DNA of 64,000 bases from Rhodospirillales bacterium (GTDB lineage: Bacteria; Pseudomonadota; Alphaproteobacteria; Rhodospirillales; Defluviicoccaceae). The stretch is from positions 62,001-126,000 of the forward strand of contig JADJRE010000010.1 in NCBI GenBank assembly GCA_016712375.1, given 5' to 3'. A program made the translations under genes and the position numbers. Shown one piece after another: positions 53,726-63,445 of the stretch. Under the pieces are notes generated by a model that did no database searches, was not told the origin of the DNA, and worked only from the letters and a program-made list of their open reading frames with translations. Each line of letters begins with the position of its first letter. The first letter of the stretch is position 1.

Positions 53726-54243
53726 TAGCCGGTCGCCAGCAACTTCTTTTGCTTGCTGAGTTTGCGCAAGATAATTCCGCGCTTCAGCGCTGACAGATGG
53801 TCGACGAACAGCACGCCTTCGAGGTGGTCGATCTCGTGCTGGATGCACTTTGCCAGCAGGCCGTCGGCTTCGATTTCCTGCACCACGTCGTCCTCATCGC
53901 GAAAGCGGACGCGGACAGCACGCGGACGGATTACCTCGCCGAAGTGGTCGGGCAGCGACAGACAACCCTCTTCGCCGCTCGCCAGATCTTCGGAATGCCA
54001 GACGACCTCGGGGTTCGCCATCCGCATCGGTTTCGCCGGCTCTTCTGGCTGCGAAACATCCGCCACCAGGACGCGCTTCAGCGCCCCTACCTGCGGCGCG
54101 GCAAGCCCGATACCATTCGCCTCGTACATCGCCTCCAACATCCCGTCCATCAGCCGCCGCACTTCGCGGTCGACTCGCGCCACCGGCTCAGCCTGGCGCT
54201 TCAGTCGGGGATCGGGGGCGACGATGATCGACAATTTCGCCAT
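53725..54243 (-). CDS. def: Peptide deformylase
   Basis: This 172-residue metalloenzyme starts MAKLSIIVAPDPRLKRQAEPV at 54243. All three active-site motifs are present: GIGLAAPQV, EGCLSLP and QHEIDHLEGVLF, with the Cys and two His metal ligands. It removes the formyl group from new proteins. It forms an operon with fmt, joined by a one-base overlap. Confidence 0.96.
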   Translation of the reverse strand: MAKLSIIVAPDPRLKRQAEPVARVDREVRRLMDGMLEAMYEANGIGLAAPQVGALKRVLVADVSQPEEPAKPMRMANPEVVWHSEDLASGEEGCLSLPDHFGEVIRPRAVRVRFRDEDDVVQEIEADGLLAKCIQHEIDHLEGVLFVDHLSALKRGIILRKLSKQKKLLATG

Positions 54244-54574
54244 CGCCGACACTTCTCCTGCACACGTCACTGTGACATAGGAGGTGTAGGCGAAGGCCGT
54301 CAAGGATCCACGCTCCAATAGAAAAGGATGGCGGGGACGGCGATGAAGCGGGCTCGCAACCGGACCCGTTAAAGCTCGACGGCCAAACCGATCCCGTTGC
54401 TCCGCATCGTTGCAAGGGAGTGACGGTGTGTGCCGCTCCGCCTCTTCAAGTCAATCCGTCAACGCTTACCTTGAATCTTGCGGTCCCGAACGCGGAGCGC
54501 CGGTTGTTCAGCGTGATAGCGTCAGCACCTCGAAACGTTCTCACGCGTCGGGCCATCTGACGGAGAATGACGAC
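54244..54574. other. Intergenic region between divergent def and VOC genes
   Basis: About 330 bases without a convincing gene, RNA or repeat. It should contain promoters for both def-fmt and the VOC gene, but I cannot assign boxes with confidence. Confidence 0.5.
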
Positions 54575-54937
54575 ATGACGATCGAGCTTGACCATACCAT
54601 CGTCCCGGCCCGCGATAAGGAGGAGTCGGCACGGTTCTTTGCCCGCATCTTTGGCTTGCCCTTCGGCGGCGACTTGCCGCCTTTTTCTGTCGTGCCAGTC
54701 AACGACCGGTTGACATTGGATTTCATGAACGCTGTTGACTTCGACAGCCATCACTATGCGTTTAAGGTCAACGATGACGAATTCGATGCTATATTCGGTC
54801 GCGTCAAGGCTGAGAGCATAAGCTACGGCAGCGGGCCATACCGTCATGAAGACATGCAGATCAATCATCGCAACGGCGGCCGCGGAGTCTACTTCCTGGA
54901 CCGCGACGGCCACATGCTGGAAATCCTGACCCGATAG
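54575..54937 (+). CDS. VOC (glyoxalase/bleomycin resistance) superfamily protein
   Basis: ATG 54575 follows GGAGAATG. The 120-residue protein shows MTIELDHTIVPARDKEESARFF, DFDSHHYAFKVND and GGRGVYFLDRDGHMLEILTR, the paired beta-alpha-beta metal site pattern with His and Glu ligands. Members include dioxygenases, glyoxalases and resistance proteins; this one cannot be narrowed down. It is followed 13 bases later by a flavin reductase gene. Confidence 0.87.
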   Translation: MTIELDHTIVPARDKEESARFFARIFGLPFGGDLPPFSVVPVNDRLTLDFMNAVDFDSHHYAFKVNDDEFDAIFGRVKAESISYGSGPYRHEDMQINHRNGGRGVYFLDRDGHMLEILTR

Positions 54938-54950
54938 GCGAGGGAGAAGT

Positions 54951-55538
54951 ATGCCCCTCAAGTTCCTGGTCTTGTACGGATCGGTGCGCAGCGAGCGACA
55001 GGGAATCAAGTACGCCCGTTTCCTCGTGACACAACTCGTCGCCCGTGGACATACCGTCGATCTCGTTGATCCGCTGCATAGCCGGCTGCCGCTCCTTGAT
55101 CGGATGTATAAGGAATACCCGCCCGGCGCAGCTCCCACGCCGATGCCTGAATTGGCGGCGCTTATTCGTGCCGCTGACGGCTTCATGATCGTCAGCGGCG
55201 AATACAACCACGGCATTCCGCCGGCGCTAAAGAACCTGCTCGACCATTTTCTCGAAGAGTGGTTCTGGCGGCCATCGGCGATCGCCTGTTACTCCGCCGG
55301 TGCCTGCGGCGGCGTTCGTGCGGCGATGCAGCTGCGCGCTACCTTGGCTGAACTGGGTATGCCAAGCATTCCGTCGATCCAGCCGATGCCGAAGGTGCAG
55401 GACCAGTTCGACGACGACGGCACGCCGCGCGATCCGGCACACGTGCGCCGAGTTGCGCGGTTCCTCGACGAGTTTGAATGGTACGCCACGGCTCTCAAGC
55501 AAGCTCGCACTGCGGGCGTACCTTATGGCGCATTGTAG
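54951..55538 (+). CDS. NADPH-dependent FMN reductase family protein
   Basis: This 195-residue flavodoxin-like protein has the FMN-phosphate loop LYGSVRSERQGIKYARFL and the family motif FMIVSGEYNHGIPPALKNLLDH. CYSAGACGGVRAAMQLR lines the flavin pocket. It likely reduces FMN, quinones or metal ions with NADPH. It probably shares a transcript with the VOC gene. Confidence 0.9.
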   Translation: MPLKFLVLYGSVRSERQGIKYARFLVTQLVARGHTVDLVDPLHSRLPLLDRMYKEYPPGAAPTPMPELAALIRAADGFMIVSGEYNHGIPPALKNLLDHFLEEWFWRPSAIACYSAGACGGVRAAMQLRATLAELGMPSIPSIQPMPKVQDQFDDDGTPRDPAHVRRVARFLDEFEWYATALKQARTAGVPYGAL

Positions 55539-55561
55539 CCCCCCGATCCGGCGAGCGGCCT

Positions 55562-56962
55562 TTACTGCTGCACCCTCACCCGGTAGGTGAGCTGGGCTTT
55601 GCCTTTGGCCGGTACGGGCAGCCGCCAGATGAGGCGGTCCGCGCCCGCTTTGGCGTGTGCGGCACTTTCCGCAAGGATCGTCCAGTCGCCGGGAATCGTT
55701 TCGACCAGATCGACCGCCACCTCTTTGTCCTTAGCGTTGGCTACCTCGATCGCCCAGGCGCTCTCGCTGACATTCTCGGGCAGGCCGGCCGTCTTGAAGT
55801 CGGTCTGCCGGCGCAGGACGGTGATATCGAACGCCTGACCCGGGGTAAGGCTGATTTTCCCCCCTGCCGGTATGTGTTCGATCCGGTCTTCGCCGATCAG
55901 TTGCGGCACGCCTTCGACCGACGCGGTGAAGACGCGGACAATCCCGGCCGGCAGCGGCTGGCCGCCGTCACCACCCTTGTTCGTCAGCTTGAGGCGGACT
56001 TGTGGATGCTGCGGCTGAGGTTCACCCGGATCGCGATAAACGGCGACGGCCGCTTCGCTGATGTATTGCTGATCGACAGCGAGCGCAGGTGTTCGCAACA
56101 GCGTCACCTGCTTGGTACGCTGATCTGGCAGCGTCACTTGCCCCGGCAGTCGATAGAGGTACAGCTCGGCCAGTTCCTGTGGTTCCGGCATCGCCTTTGC
56201 CTCGGCCATCATCGGCGCGGCGGCCACGCGGCCGAGCGGCATCGGCGGCGTCTCGCGGTTGACCTGGCCTGCAATCAGCGACACTTCTGCCGCTGGATAC
56301 GAAGCTCCGCTGGTGTTCGACAAGGTCGCCCGGCCGGTCAGCTCGATCGTCTTCGCTTTCTCATCCCACGAAGCTATGTAGTCGGCGCTCCAGCCCAGAC
56401 CGCGGGTGACATAACCCAAAGTCACGTCGCTCCGTCCGGCACGTTCTGCCTCGACGCTGGCCACCAGACCCGGCGTCGCCCGCAGATCAGCAGGCAGGTC
56501 GTAGAAGACCAGCCGTCCCGGCGTGCCGGTCTCGATCCGGTCGTGGTACTTGAGGACAATGCCGTTGTCGGCACTGAGCAACGTGGCGCTCTCTACCTTC
56601 TCCTCGCCGGTCGTCGGGTGGGTCCGCACGACGCCGATCGTCTTGCCGACCGACCGGCGGAGCAGTGCGTCCGGCGTCAAGAGCGCAAAATCGTAATCGA
56701 TGTCGAGCAGGCGAACGCCCGGTCCGGCGTCGATCATCGCCGTTGACGGCTGCATCTGCCGGCTTACTCCCTCGAACGCCAGCCGATTGGCTCCGACGAC
56801 GAGATCAGCTGAACGGCGATCCCAGACAATCGCCCACCCGTCGCTGTAGATGTTGAGCAGCAGCGGCGGCCGGCGCGTCTCGACCGGAAGGGTGACGTCG
56901 GCCGCAAAGGTGGTAGCGGTGGTTGCTGTCAGCATGAGGGCGGCAGCCAATAGTTGACGCAT
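55562..56962 (-). CDS. Exported DUF4139 domain protein
   Basis: The start MRQLLAAALMLTATTATTFA at 56962 gives a signal peptide and a 466-residue product. The body is beta-rich with LTLGYVTRGLGWSADYI-like sequence, TGRATLSNTSGASYPAAEVSLIAGQV and a C-terminal RLPVPAKGKAQLTYRVRVQQ, all typical of DUF4139. The function is unknown; members are secreted or periplasmic. It diverges from rmuC. Confidence 0.88.
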   Translation of the reverse strand: MRQLLAAALMLTATTATTFAADVTLPVETRRPPLLLNIYSDGWAIVWDRRSADLVVGANRLAFEGVSRQMQPSTAMIDAGPGVRLLDIDYDFALLTPDALLRRSVGKTIGVVRTHPTTGEEKVESATLLSADNGIVLKYHDRIETGTPGRLVFYDLPADLRATPGLVASVEAERAGRSDVTLGYVTRGLGWSADYIASWDEKAKTIELTGRATLSNTSGASYPAAEVSLIAGQVNRETPPMPLGRVAAAPMMAEAKAMPEPQELAELYLYRLPGQVTLPDQRTKQVTLLRTPALAVDQQYISEAAVAVYRDPGEPQPQHPQVRLKLTNKGGDGGQPLPAGIVRVFTASVEGVPQLIGEDRIEHIPAGGKISLTPGQAFDITVLRRQTDFKTAGLPENVSESAWAIEVANAKDKEVAVDLVETIPGDWTILAESAAHAKAGADRLIWRLPVPAKGKAQLTYRVRVQQ

Positions 56963-57039
56963 GCAAGGTTCCTCGCGCCGCTGCTGCGGGACGTTCACGG
57001 AGTTTGCTTTGCCCGCGGCTGTCGTGCAAGGTTGCCGTC

Positions 57040-58140
57040 ATGCACGATTTGTTCTTTTTGCTGACGCAGGCCGGTGGTGCGATCTGGGCGGTAATCGCCG
57101 CCGTCGTTGCTCTGTCGGCGCTGGCGGCGCTGGTGTTCACGGTGCTGCGCGGCGAGCGGGCTCGGGAGACGACGGCAACGCAGGTGGCACGGCTGGCGGA
57201 TGTGGCGGAGCGGCTGGGTGAAGGGCAGGCCATGTTGTCCGGCCGACTGCAGCAGACGCAGATCGGCCTCGACCAGCGGCTCGATGCGCTCACACGGCGG
57301 ATGGGCGACGGTCTGTTGCAACAGACCGAACGTACGCACGACACGCTGCGCGGTCTGCACGAGCGCCTGGCGCTGGTCGGCGAGGCGCAGGAGACGATCG
57401 CTCAGCTTTCCACCCAGGTCACCGGGTTAAAGGACATTCTCGCCAACAAGCAGGCGCGCGGCGCCTTCGGCGAGGTGCAGCTGGAGGCGCTGGTGGCCTC
57501 GCTCTTGCCGGCCGATGCTTACGCATTTCAGGTGACGCTGTCGAATCGCTGCCGGGTCGACTGCCTGCTTCGGCTGCCCGATCCGCCGGGGGTGATGGCG
57601 ATCGACGCGAAGTTTCCGCTCGAGAGCTGGCGAAGGCTGCACGAGGCGGACGACGAGGCGGCGAAAGGGCGCGCCGGTCGCGCATTTGCGGCGGACCTGG
57701 TGCAACATGTGCGCGATATCGCCGATCGTTACATCGTGCCGGGCGAAACCTCCGACTCAGCGCTGATGTTTTTGCCTTCCGAGGCGGTTTACGCCGAACT
57801 GCACGCACGCTTCCGCGGCGTCGTCGAGGAATCCTTTCGCCGTAAAGTGTGGATCGTCTCGCCGTCGACGTTATGGGCGACGCTGAACACCGTTCGCGCG
57901 GTCTTGCGTGATGTGCGGTTGAATGAACAGGCTGGGATGATTCAGGCGGAGTTGCGCGGCATTGAAGCGGACGTTGCGGCGATCGCCGAACGAGCCGGGG
58001 CGCTGTTGCGACATTTCGAACAGGCAACGGAGGACGTGCGCCGCATCGGCATCTCCGCTCGGCGCCTTGAGCAACGCGCCGCCCGCCTTGATCTCGCCCA
58101 GTCTGTTCCGTCCGCCGTCGAGGCCGAGCAGGTAGGCTAG
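57040..58140 (+). CDS. rmuC: DNA recombination protein RmuC
   Basis: The start MHDLFFLLTQAGGAIWAVI at 57040 gives 366 residues. An N-terminal membrane helix is followed by a coiled coil (ERLGEGQAMLSGRLQQTQIGLDQRLD) and the RmuC nuclease-like core: NKQARGAFGEVQLEAL, VMAIDAKFPLESWRRL, FLPSEAVYAELHARF and VWIVSPSTLWATLNTVRAVLRD. RmuC limits inversion between short inverted repeats. TTG 57004 is a less likely start. Confidence 0.94.
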   Translation: MHDLFFLLTQAGGAIWAVIAAVVALSALAALVFTVLRGERARETTATQVARLADVAERLGEGQAMLSGRLQQTQIGLDQRLDALTRRMGDGLLQQTERTHDTLRGLHERLALVGEAQETIAQLSTQVTGLKDILANKQARGAFGEVQLEALVASLLPADAYAFQVTLSNRCRVDCLLRLPDPPGVMAIDAKFPLESWRRLHEADDEAAKGRAGRAFAADLVQHVRDIADRYIVPGETSDSALMFLPSEAVYAELHARFRGVVEESFRRKVWIVSPSTLWATLNTVRAVLRDVRLNEQAGMIQAELRGIEADVAAIAERAGALLRHFEQATEDVRRIGISARRLEQRAARLDLAQSVPSAVEAEQVG

Positions 58141-58159
58141 TTGAACAGAGCCCGGCGCT

Positions 58160-58720
58160 TCAGGAAGTAGGATCGGAGCCCTGGGTGCGTAACAACCGAA
58201 GATCATCCCATCCGTAGGCGGTCTGCGGCAGGGTTGTATTCCACAAGCGTTCCTCCTTGCCGGCAATGCGGCGGCCACCCATCGCCTCGTAGAAGAACCG
58301 GGCGGGATTTTGCGAAAGGACCCAGATGATTGCGGAATCGAGACCGCGGTCAATGAGCCCATCAAACAGCCGGAACAGCAGCGCACGGCCGATGCCCCGT
58401 TCCTGATGCTCCGGCAAAACATAAAGAGTGAAGATCTCGCCGGCGTGCGGCAGCAAGCTGCTGCGCGCGGCGCCACAGCTGCCGAAACCGACGATACCTG
58501 CCCCGCGCAAATCGGCGACGAGCACCGAATCAGCGCGATTGCGGCGCGAGAGTTGCTGCGACCATTCGCGCGCCTGAGCGGTCGCCGACATGCGTATGAG
58601 CACGGCGTTGGGGATCAACCCAGCATACGCCGATCGCCACGATTTAACGTAGACACGCGCGATCGCTTCGGCATCGGCAGGGCTTCCCGGTCTGATCCGC
58701 ACGATCGGCGGCTCCAGCAT
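58160..58720 (-). CDS. GNAT family N-acetyltransferase
   Basis: The 186-residue protein starts MLEPPIVRIRPGSPADAEAIARVYVKSWRSAYAGL. The acetyl-CoA site is EIFTLYVLPEHQERGIGRALLFRLFD, and WVLSQNPARFFYEAMGGRRI is the C-terminal motif. The substrate is unknown. It lies 13 bases after nudC on the same strand and is probably cotranscribed with it. Confidence 0.92.
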   Translation of the reverse strand: MLEPPIVRIRPGSPADAEAIARVYVKSWRSAYAGLIPNAVLIRMSATAQAREWSQQLSRRNRADSVLVADLRGAGIVGFGSCGAARSSLLPHAGEIFTLYVLPEHQERGIGRALLFRLFDGLIDRGLDSAIIWVLSQNPARFFYEAMGGRRIAGKEERLWNTTLPQTAYGWDDLRLLRTQGSDPTS

Positions 58721-58733
58721 TCTTTCCTCCCTC

Positions 58734-59681
58734 TTATCCTCCGTCAGTATCGCCTTCAGCGAGCCAACCGTCGATCAGTGCTCGCGCGATCGTCCCGCGA
58801 AACGGCAGCCGAAGACCGAGCGTGCGGATACGCGCTACGTCTTCGCGCCGAAACCATTGAGCGTCCTCCAGTTCGTCCCGGTCGAAGGTGAGCGGGCTGT
58901 CGCCGGCTTCCGCACGAAATCCCAGCATCAGCGAGGCCGGAAAGGGCCAGGGCTGGGATGCCTCGTAGCGGACAACATCAACACGGAGCCCGGCCTCTTC
59001 GAGAACTTCGCGGCGCACCGCGTCCTCAAGTGTTTCGCCCGGTTCAACGAAGCCGGCAAGCGCGGAAACCAGACCCGGTATCCACTGCCTCTGCCGGGCG
59101 AGCAGACACACCGGGGCGCCTGAGTCAGGATCGACGCGGGTTACCAGCATGATCACTACCGGGTCCGTGCGCGGGAAGTTTTCGCTCAAGCATCCAGGAT
59201 CAGCGCAGATGCGCAGATGTCCCCGTGCTTCGAGGGCGGTCCTGGTGCCGCAAGCGCCACAAAAGCGATGTCGGCGATGCCAGTGAAGAAGCGAGCGGGC
59301 ATACGCCACCACGGCACCTTCACCCGCTCCGAGGTGCGTCACCACCCGGTTGAGATCGCGGAACGCGCAGCCGTCGAGGAGCGGCGTCAGCCGATCCTCA
59401 TCGTGAAAAGAAAGATCGCAGGCAAACCAAGGCCGGTCGCCCTCTTCCATACCGAGAAAGACAATCTCGTCGGCCAGCTCGCGCACCCTGTGGGCTTGTT
59501 GCCCTGCGAGTGTTGCAAGCCGCGGTCGGTCGCCGTTGGCAACAAGAATGCGTTCGCGCCACACCGGTACAAGGACACCGCTGGGATCGCGAAGACCGGC
59601 GGACAGCCAAAGCTCGTCGCTGCGGCGGTTCGCCGCGCGATCGAGCGTGCCACCGGTGTAGGCCAAGGCGACGTTCATCAT
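58734..59681 (-). CDS. nudC: NAD+ diphosphatase NudC
   Basis: Starting at ATG 59681 (or 59678), MMNVALAYTGGTLDR, the protein has about 315 residues. A zinc ribbon is seen in RFCGACGTRTALEARGHLRICADPGC with four Cys. The Nudix box GFVEPGETLEDAVRREVLEEAGL is complete, and the NudC-specific SQPWPFPASLMLGF follows. The enzyme cleaves NAD(H) and removes NAD caps from RNA. An upstream extension to 59813 is open but unlikely to be used. Confidence 0.95.
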   Translation of the reverse strand: MMNVALAYTGGTLDRAANRRSDELWLSAGLRDPSGVLVPVWRERILVANGDRPRLATLAGQQAHRVRELADEIVFLGMEEGDRPWFACDLSFHDEDRLTPLLDGCAFRDLNRVVTHLGAGEGAVVAYARSLLHWHRRHRFCGACGTRTALEARGHLRICADPGCLSENFPRTDPVVIMLVTRVDPDSGAPVCLLARQRQWIPGLVSALAGFVEPGETLEDAVRREVLEEAGLRVDVVRYEASQPWPFPASLMLGFRAEAGDSPLTFDRDELEDAQWFRREDVARIRTLGLRLPFRGTIARALIDGWLAEGDTDGG

Positions 59682-59836
59682 CGCAACCTGACACAGCCCC
59701 GCCCGCCGAGCAACGCGCGGAGACGTGATGTTGGACAGCCCAATGACGCACAGCAAAAGAACCTTCCGGCATCGTGGTGCCCGCGGCGCAGGAAGATTCT
59801 TGCCTCGGCGCAAGGGTCCGGTCGATATTGATAGTC

Positions 59837-59932
59837 GGGAGGCTGGCGGCGGACGGGCTCCTCGCCAACCCGGTCAGATCCGGAAGGAAGCAGCCGTAAC
59901 GAGTTTTGGTTCGGGTCGTTGCTCAGTCTCCC
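59837..59932 (+). ncRNA. ffs: Signal recognition particle RNA (4.5S, small type)
   Basis: The conserved apical loop region GGTCAGATCCGGAAGGAAGC followed by AGCCGTAACGA is unmistakable. The ends GGGAGGCTG and CAGTCTCCC pair to close the hairpin of about 96 bases. It sits just before dnaX, a common place in Proteobacteria. Confidence 0.94.
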
Positions 59933-59982
59933 ACTCTACCGACGCTCCGGCGGCGCTGCTCCGACCTCCACGGCGGCACAAT

Positions 59983-61779
59983 ATGGCTGGGACTGAACCG
60001 ACGAGCGTTTCTCTCTCTGCGGACCCCCGCTACAGAGTCCTCGCTCGCAAGTACCGTCCTTCCGACTTCGATGCCCTGATTGGCCAGGAAGCGCTGGTTC
60101 GCACGCTTTCGAACGCCTTCGGCGCTGGTCGTATTGCCCATGCCTACATGCTGGCGGGGGTCCGCGGCGTCGGAAAAACGACGACGGCCCGCATCATAGC
60201 CCGGGCGCTCAACTGCGTTGGCGCTGACGGCACCGGCGGCGTCACGGTCTCGCCGTGCGGCGTCTGCGAACAATGCGTCGCTATCGCCGAGGACCGGCAT
60301 CTCGACGTGATCGAGATGGATGCGGCCAGCCACACCGGCGTCGACAATATCCGCGAGTTGCTCGATGGGGTGCCGTATCGCCCGGCAATCGCCCGCTTCA
60401 AGGTCTACATCATTGACGAAGTGCACATGCTGTCGGAGAAGGCGTTCAATGCGCTGCTGAAGACGCTCGAGGAACCGCCTGAGCACGTGAAATTCATCTT
60501 CGCCACTACCGAAGTGCGGAAAGTGCCCGTCACGGTCTTGTCGAGATGCCAACGCTTCGATCTGCGACGCATCGAGGCCGAGGTGCTGGAGACCCACCTG
60601 GGGCGCATCGTCGCGCAGGAAAAGGTGCATGCGACGCCCGCGGCGCTTCGGCTGTTGGCGAGGGCCGCCGACGGCAGCGTTCGGGACGCGCTATCGCTGC
60701 TCGATCAAGCCATCGCCCACGGCGGTGGAGTGGTCGAGGAAGAGGCGGTTCGCGGGATGCTGGGGCTCGCCGACCGCGCCGTGTGCCTCGACCTCCTGGA
60801 CGATGTTCTGAAGGGCGACACGACTGCGGCGCTGGCAATTCTTGACGAGCAACACGTCGCCGGCGCTGATCCGATCGCCGTCGTTGAAGATTTGCTGCAA
60901 CTAACTCACTGGCTGACGCGATTGAAGCTGGTGCCGACGGCGGGCGGGGCGGCGGTCAGCGACGCGGAGCGGCTGCGCGCGACGACAATGGCGAAACGTT
61001 TGTCGATGGGATCGCTAGCCAGGTCCTGGCAGATGCTGCTGAAGGGGCTGGGCGAAATGCGGATGGCGCCTTCACCGCTCCACGCGGCCGAGATGCTGCT
61101 GATCCGCCTCGCCTTCGCCTCCCAGCTTCCGACTCCTGCGGAAGCGTTGGAAATGCTCTCGGCAAGCAAGACTGGCATCGATCAGCAGGCGACCAGCGCG
61201 ACGGATGACGCCGGAGGAGTGATCGCGGCGGCGGCGCATCCGGCGGCGGTTGCGCGGCCCGCAGAGGATGACCGCAGCGGTCGGCCAAGCTTGCCGCCGC
61301 TTGCCCGCTCGAGCATGCCGGCCGCAATGGCAGCCGCCGAGGCAGACTTGGTGCCATCGCCGACGAAGCCGGAGACGACGGCGCCACAGTCGTTCGTCGA
61401 GGTCGTAGAGATGGCGATTAAGCGTAACGAGGCGCTGCTTTACGGCCATCTGATGACGGCTGTGCACTTGGTGCACTTCGAACCTGGGCGGATTGAGCTG
61501 CGGCTGGCGGAGAACGTTCCGCCCGATCTCCCCCAGCGGCTGAGCCGTATGCTCAGTGAAGCGACGGCGAGCCGCTGGATGGTCAGCGTGTCACGCGAGG
61601 CGGGTGAGCCTACCTTGCAAGAGCAGCAGCAGGCGGCGAAAGCGGCTCGCCTCGACGAGGTCGCGACGCATCCGCTGGTCCGCTCTGTATTGCAGGCATT
61701 CCCCGGGGCGGCAATCGAGCGGATTCGCGTCAGCGATCCTGCGGCTGCGGCCGACGCGGAAGGTGACGGTGAAGTTTAG
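59983..61779 (+). CDS. dnaX: DNA polymerase III subunit gamma/tau
   Basis: The ATG at 59983 gives 598 residues, MAGTEPTSVSLSADPRYRVLARKYRP. The AAA+ clamp-loader ATPase has Walker A GVRGVGKTTTARI, four zinc-binding Cys (NCVGADG and CGVCEQC), Walker B YIIDEVHMLS and the SRC motif TVLSRCQRFDLRRI. The tau-specific C terminus is Ala-rich and ends with a polymerase-binding domain. It leads a cluster with CYTH, ybaB and recR genes. Confidence 0.96.
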   Translation: MAGTEPTSVSLSADPRYRVLARKYRPSDFDALIGQEALVRTLSNAFGAGRIAHAYMLAGVRGVGKTTTARIIARALNCVGADGTGGVTVSPCGVCEQCVAIAEDRHLDVIEMDAASHTGVDNIRELLDGVPYRPAIARFKVYIIDEVHMLSEKAFNALLKTLEEPPEHVKFIFATTEVRKVPVTVLSRCQRFDLRRIEAEVLETHLGRIVAQEKVHATPAALRLLARAADGSVRDALSLLDQAIAHGGGVVEEEAVRGMLGLADRAVCLDLLDDVLKGDTTAALAILDEQHVAGADPIAVVEDLLQLTHWLTRLKLVPTAGGAAVSDAERLRATTMAKRLSMGSLARSWQMLLKGLGEMRMAPSPLHAAEMLLIRLAFASQLPTPAEALEMLSASKTGIDQQATSATDDAGGVIAAAAHPAAVARPAEDDRSGRPSLPPLARSSMPAAMAAAEADLVPSPTKPETTAPQSFVEVVEMAIKRNEALLYGHLMTAVHLVHFEPGRIELRLAENVPPDLPQRLSRMLSEATASRWMVSVSREAGEPTLQEQQQAAKAARLDEVATHPLVRSVLQAFPGAAIERIRVSDPAAAADAEGDGEV

Positions 61780-61790
61780 GGGAGATTTGG

Positions 61791-62306
61791 GTGGCGGCCG
61801 AAATCGAGCGCAAGTTCCTCGTTACCTGCGATGCATGGCGATCGGCCGCGACTGGCGAAAGTATCCGCCAAGGTTATCTCTGGTCTGAAGCGGGGCGCTC
61901 GCTGCGCGTCCGTATTGCCGGTGAACACGCGTTCCTGACCCTCAAGAGTGGGCAGAACGGCTGCAGTCGGCAGGAGTACGAGTACGAAATCCCGCTCACC
62001 GACGCCGGAGAGATCATAGCGAGCATGTGTAACAGACCGCTGATCGAGAAGACGCGCTATACCGTGGTCGAGGGCGGGATCGAATGGGTGATCGACGAAT
62101 TCGAGGGCGAGAACGCCGGTCTTGTTGTTGCCGAAGTCGAGCTTGACCGCGAGGACGAGCAGGTCGACCTGCCGTTGTGGGCGGGCTGCGAGGTAACGGC
62201 GGAGCCGCGCTATTTGAACGCCAATCTCGTCGCCCGTCCTTACCGGCTTTGGACGGTTGCGGAACGGATGGGCGGCGATCGACCAGGCAAACGCGGCTGC
62301 CCATGA
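61791..62306 (+). CDS. CYTH domain protein, probable inorganic triphosphatase
   Basis: The GTG at 61791 starts 11 bases after dnaX. The 171-residue protein has the hallmark ExExK-like AAEIERKFLVTCDAW at the N terminus. Further tunnel residues lie in GRSLRVRIAGEHAFLTLKSG, EYEYEIPL, EKTRYTV and EVELDREDE. Family members hydrolyse tripolyphosphate or cyclise adenylate; the bacterial short form is usually a triphosphatase. Position between dnaX and ybaB suggests an insertion into that operon. Confidence 0.9.
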   Translation: MAAEIERKFLVTCDAWRSAATGESIRQGYLWSEAGRSLRVRIAGEHAFLTLKSGQNGCSRQEYEYEIPLTDAGEIIASMCNRPLIEKTRYTVVEGGIEWVIDEFEGENAGLVVAEVELDREDEQVDLPLWAGCEVTAEPRYLNANLVARPYRLWTVAERMGGDRPGKRGCP

Positions 62307-62397
62307 CTTCGCCCTGCCGGGGTGCTATAGAAGCCGATCAATCGATGCAGCCGGGCAGGGGCGCCCGCCGACGTCAAGCATGGGAGACTCGGGCGAG

Positions 62398-62721
62398 ATG
62401 AAGAACCTCGGCCAGATGATGAAGCAGGCGCAGAAGCTGCAGGAGCGGATGGGCGAGCTGCAGGAACAGCTGGCGTCCGCCGAGCTGACCGGAGCGTCTG
62501 GTGGCGGCATGGTGCAGGTGACGCTTTCCGGCAAGGGCGACGTCCGCAAGCTGAAGATCGACCCATCGCTGGTTGACCCCGAGGACGTCGAGGTGCTTGA
62601 AGACCTGATTGTCGCCGCCTGCAATGACGCTAAGGTGAAACTGGAGGCGCACGTCGCCGAAAAGATGGCTGAAGTGACCGGCGGCCTGAAACTCCCGCCG
62701 GGAATGTCATTCCCGCTGTAG
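62398..62721 (+). CDS. ybaB: Nucleoid-associated protein YbaB/EbfC
   Basis: The 107-residue protein starts MKNLGQMMKQAQKLQERMGEL. The central GASGGGMVQVTLSGKGDVRKLKIDPSL and the C-terminal DLIVAACNDAKVKLE are the family pattern. It is a dimeric DNA-binding protein. The gene lies between dnaX and recR, the standard neighbourhood. Confidence 0.96.
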   Translation: MKNLGQMMKQAQKLQERMGELQEQLASAELTGASGGGMVQVTLSGKGDVRKLKIDPSLVDPEDVEVLEDLIVAACNDAKVKLEAHVAEKMAEVTGGLKLPPGMSFPL

Positions 62722-62792
62722 TATCGTCGCCGCCACGACCACTGCGCCTTGCGGTCCCCGGCGCGCGTCCTGAGTGCGCAGTCCTCCTCTCG

Positions 62793-63383
62793 ATGAGCGA
62801 CATTGAACGTCTGATCCAACTTCTGGCGAAGCTGCCCGGCCTCGGTCCGCGTTCGGCGCGTCGCGCTGCACTATACATGCTGAAACGACCCGAGACGGTG
62901 CTGCAGCCGCTGGCCCGCGCGATGGCCGAAGCGGCGGTGGCGGTTGGTCCTTGCTCGATCTGTGGCAACCTTGACGCACTCGATCCGTGCGGTATCTGCG
63001 TTGATACCGGGCGCGATACGTCGGTGCTGTGCGTCGTCGAGGACGTGGCTGACCTTTGGGCGCTGGAGCGTTCGGGTAGCTTCCGCGGCCGCTATCACGT
63101 TTTGGGCGGCACGCTTTCGCCGATCGATGGCATCGGCCCGGAGGAACTGGGCATCGCCCGGCTGGTGGCGCGTGCCGCAACAACGGGGGTGCGGGAGGTG
63201 ATCCTGGCACTCGGCTTTACCGTCGGCGGCCAGACCACGGCGCACTACATCGTCGAACGCCTGGCAGAATGTGCCGTAGCAATTAGTGGCATCGCGCACG
63301 GGGTGCCGCTCGGCGGCGAATTGCACTATCTGGATGACGCTACTCTGGCAACGGCGCTTGCAGCGCGCCGCAGCCTTGTCTGA
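62793..63383 (+). CDS. recR: Recombination mediator RecR
   Basis: The 196-residue protein has the N-terminal helix-hairpin-helix IQLLAKLPGLGPRSARRAAL, the zinc finger CSICGNLDALDPCGIC and the Toprim region VLCVVEDVADLWALE. SPIDGIGPEELGI and the C-terminal VTVGGQ-like GFTVGGQTTAHYI follow. With RecF and RecO it loads RecA on gapped DNA. Confidence 0.96.
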   Translation: MSDIERLIQLLAKLPGLGPRSARRAALYMLKRPETVLQPLARAMAEAAVAVGPCSICGNLDALDPCGICVDTGRDTSVLCVVEDVADLWALERSGSFRGRYHVLGGTLSPIDGIGPEELGIARLVARAATTGVREVILALGFTVGGQTTAHYIVERLAECAVAISGIAHGVPLGGELHYLDDATLATALAARRSLV

Positions 63384-63445
63384 AAGCTGCGAGACGGTGT
63401 GGCGCGGACCGGCCGTGGTATGCTAGAAGCGCCGTTCGTCCCGGA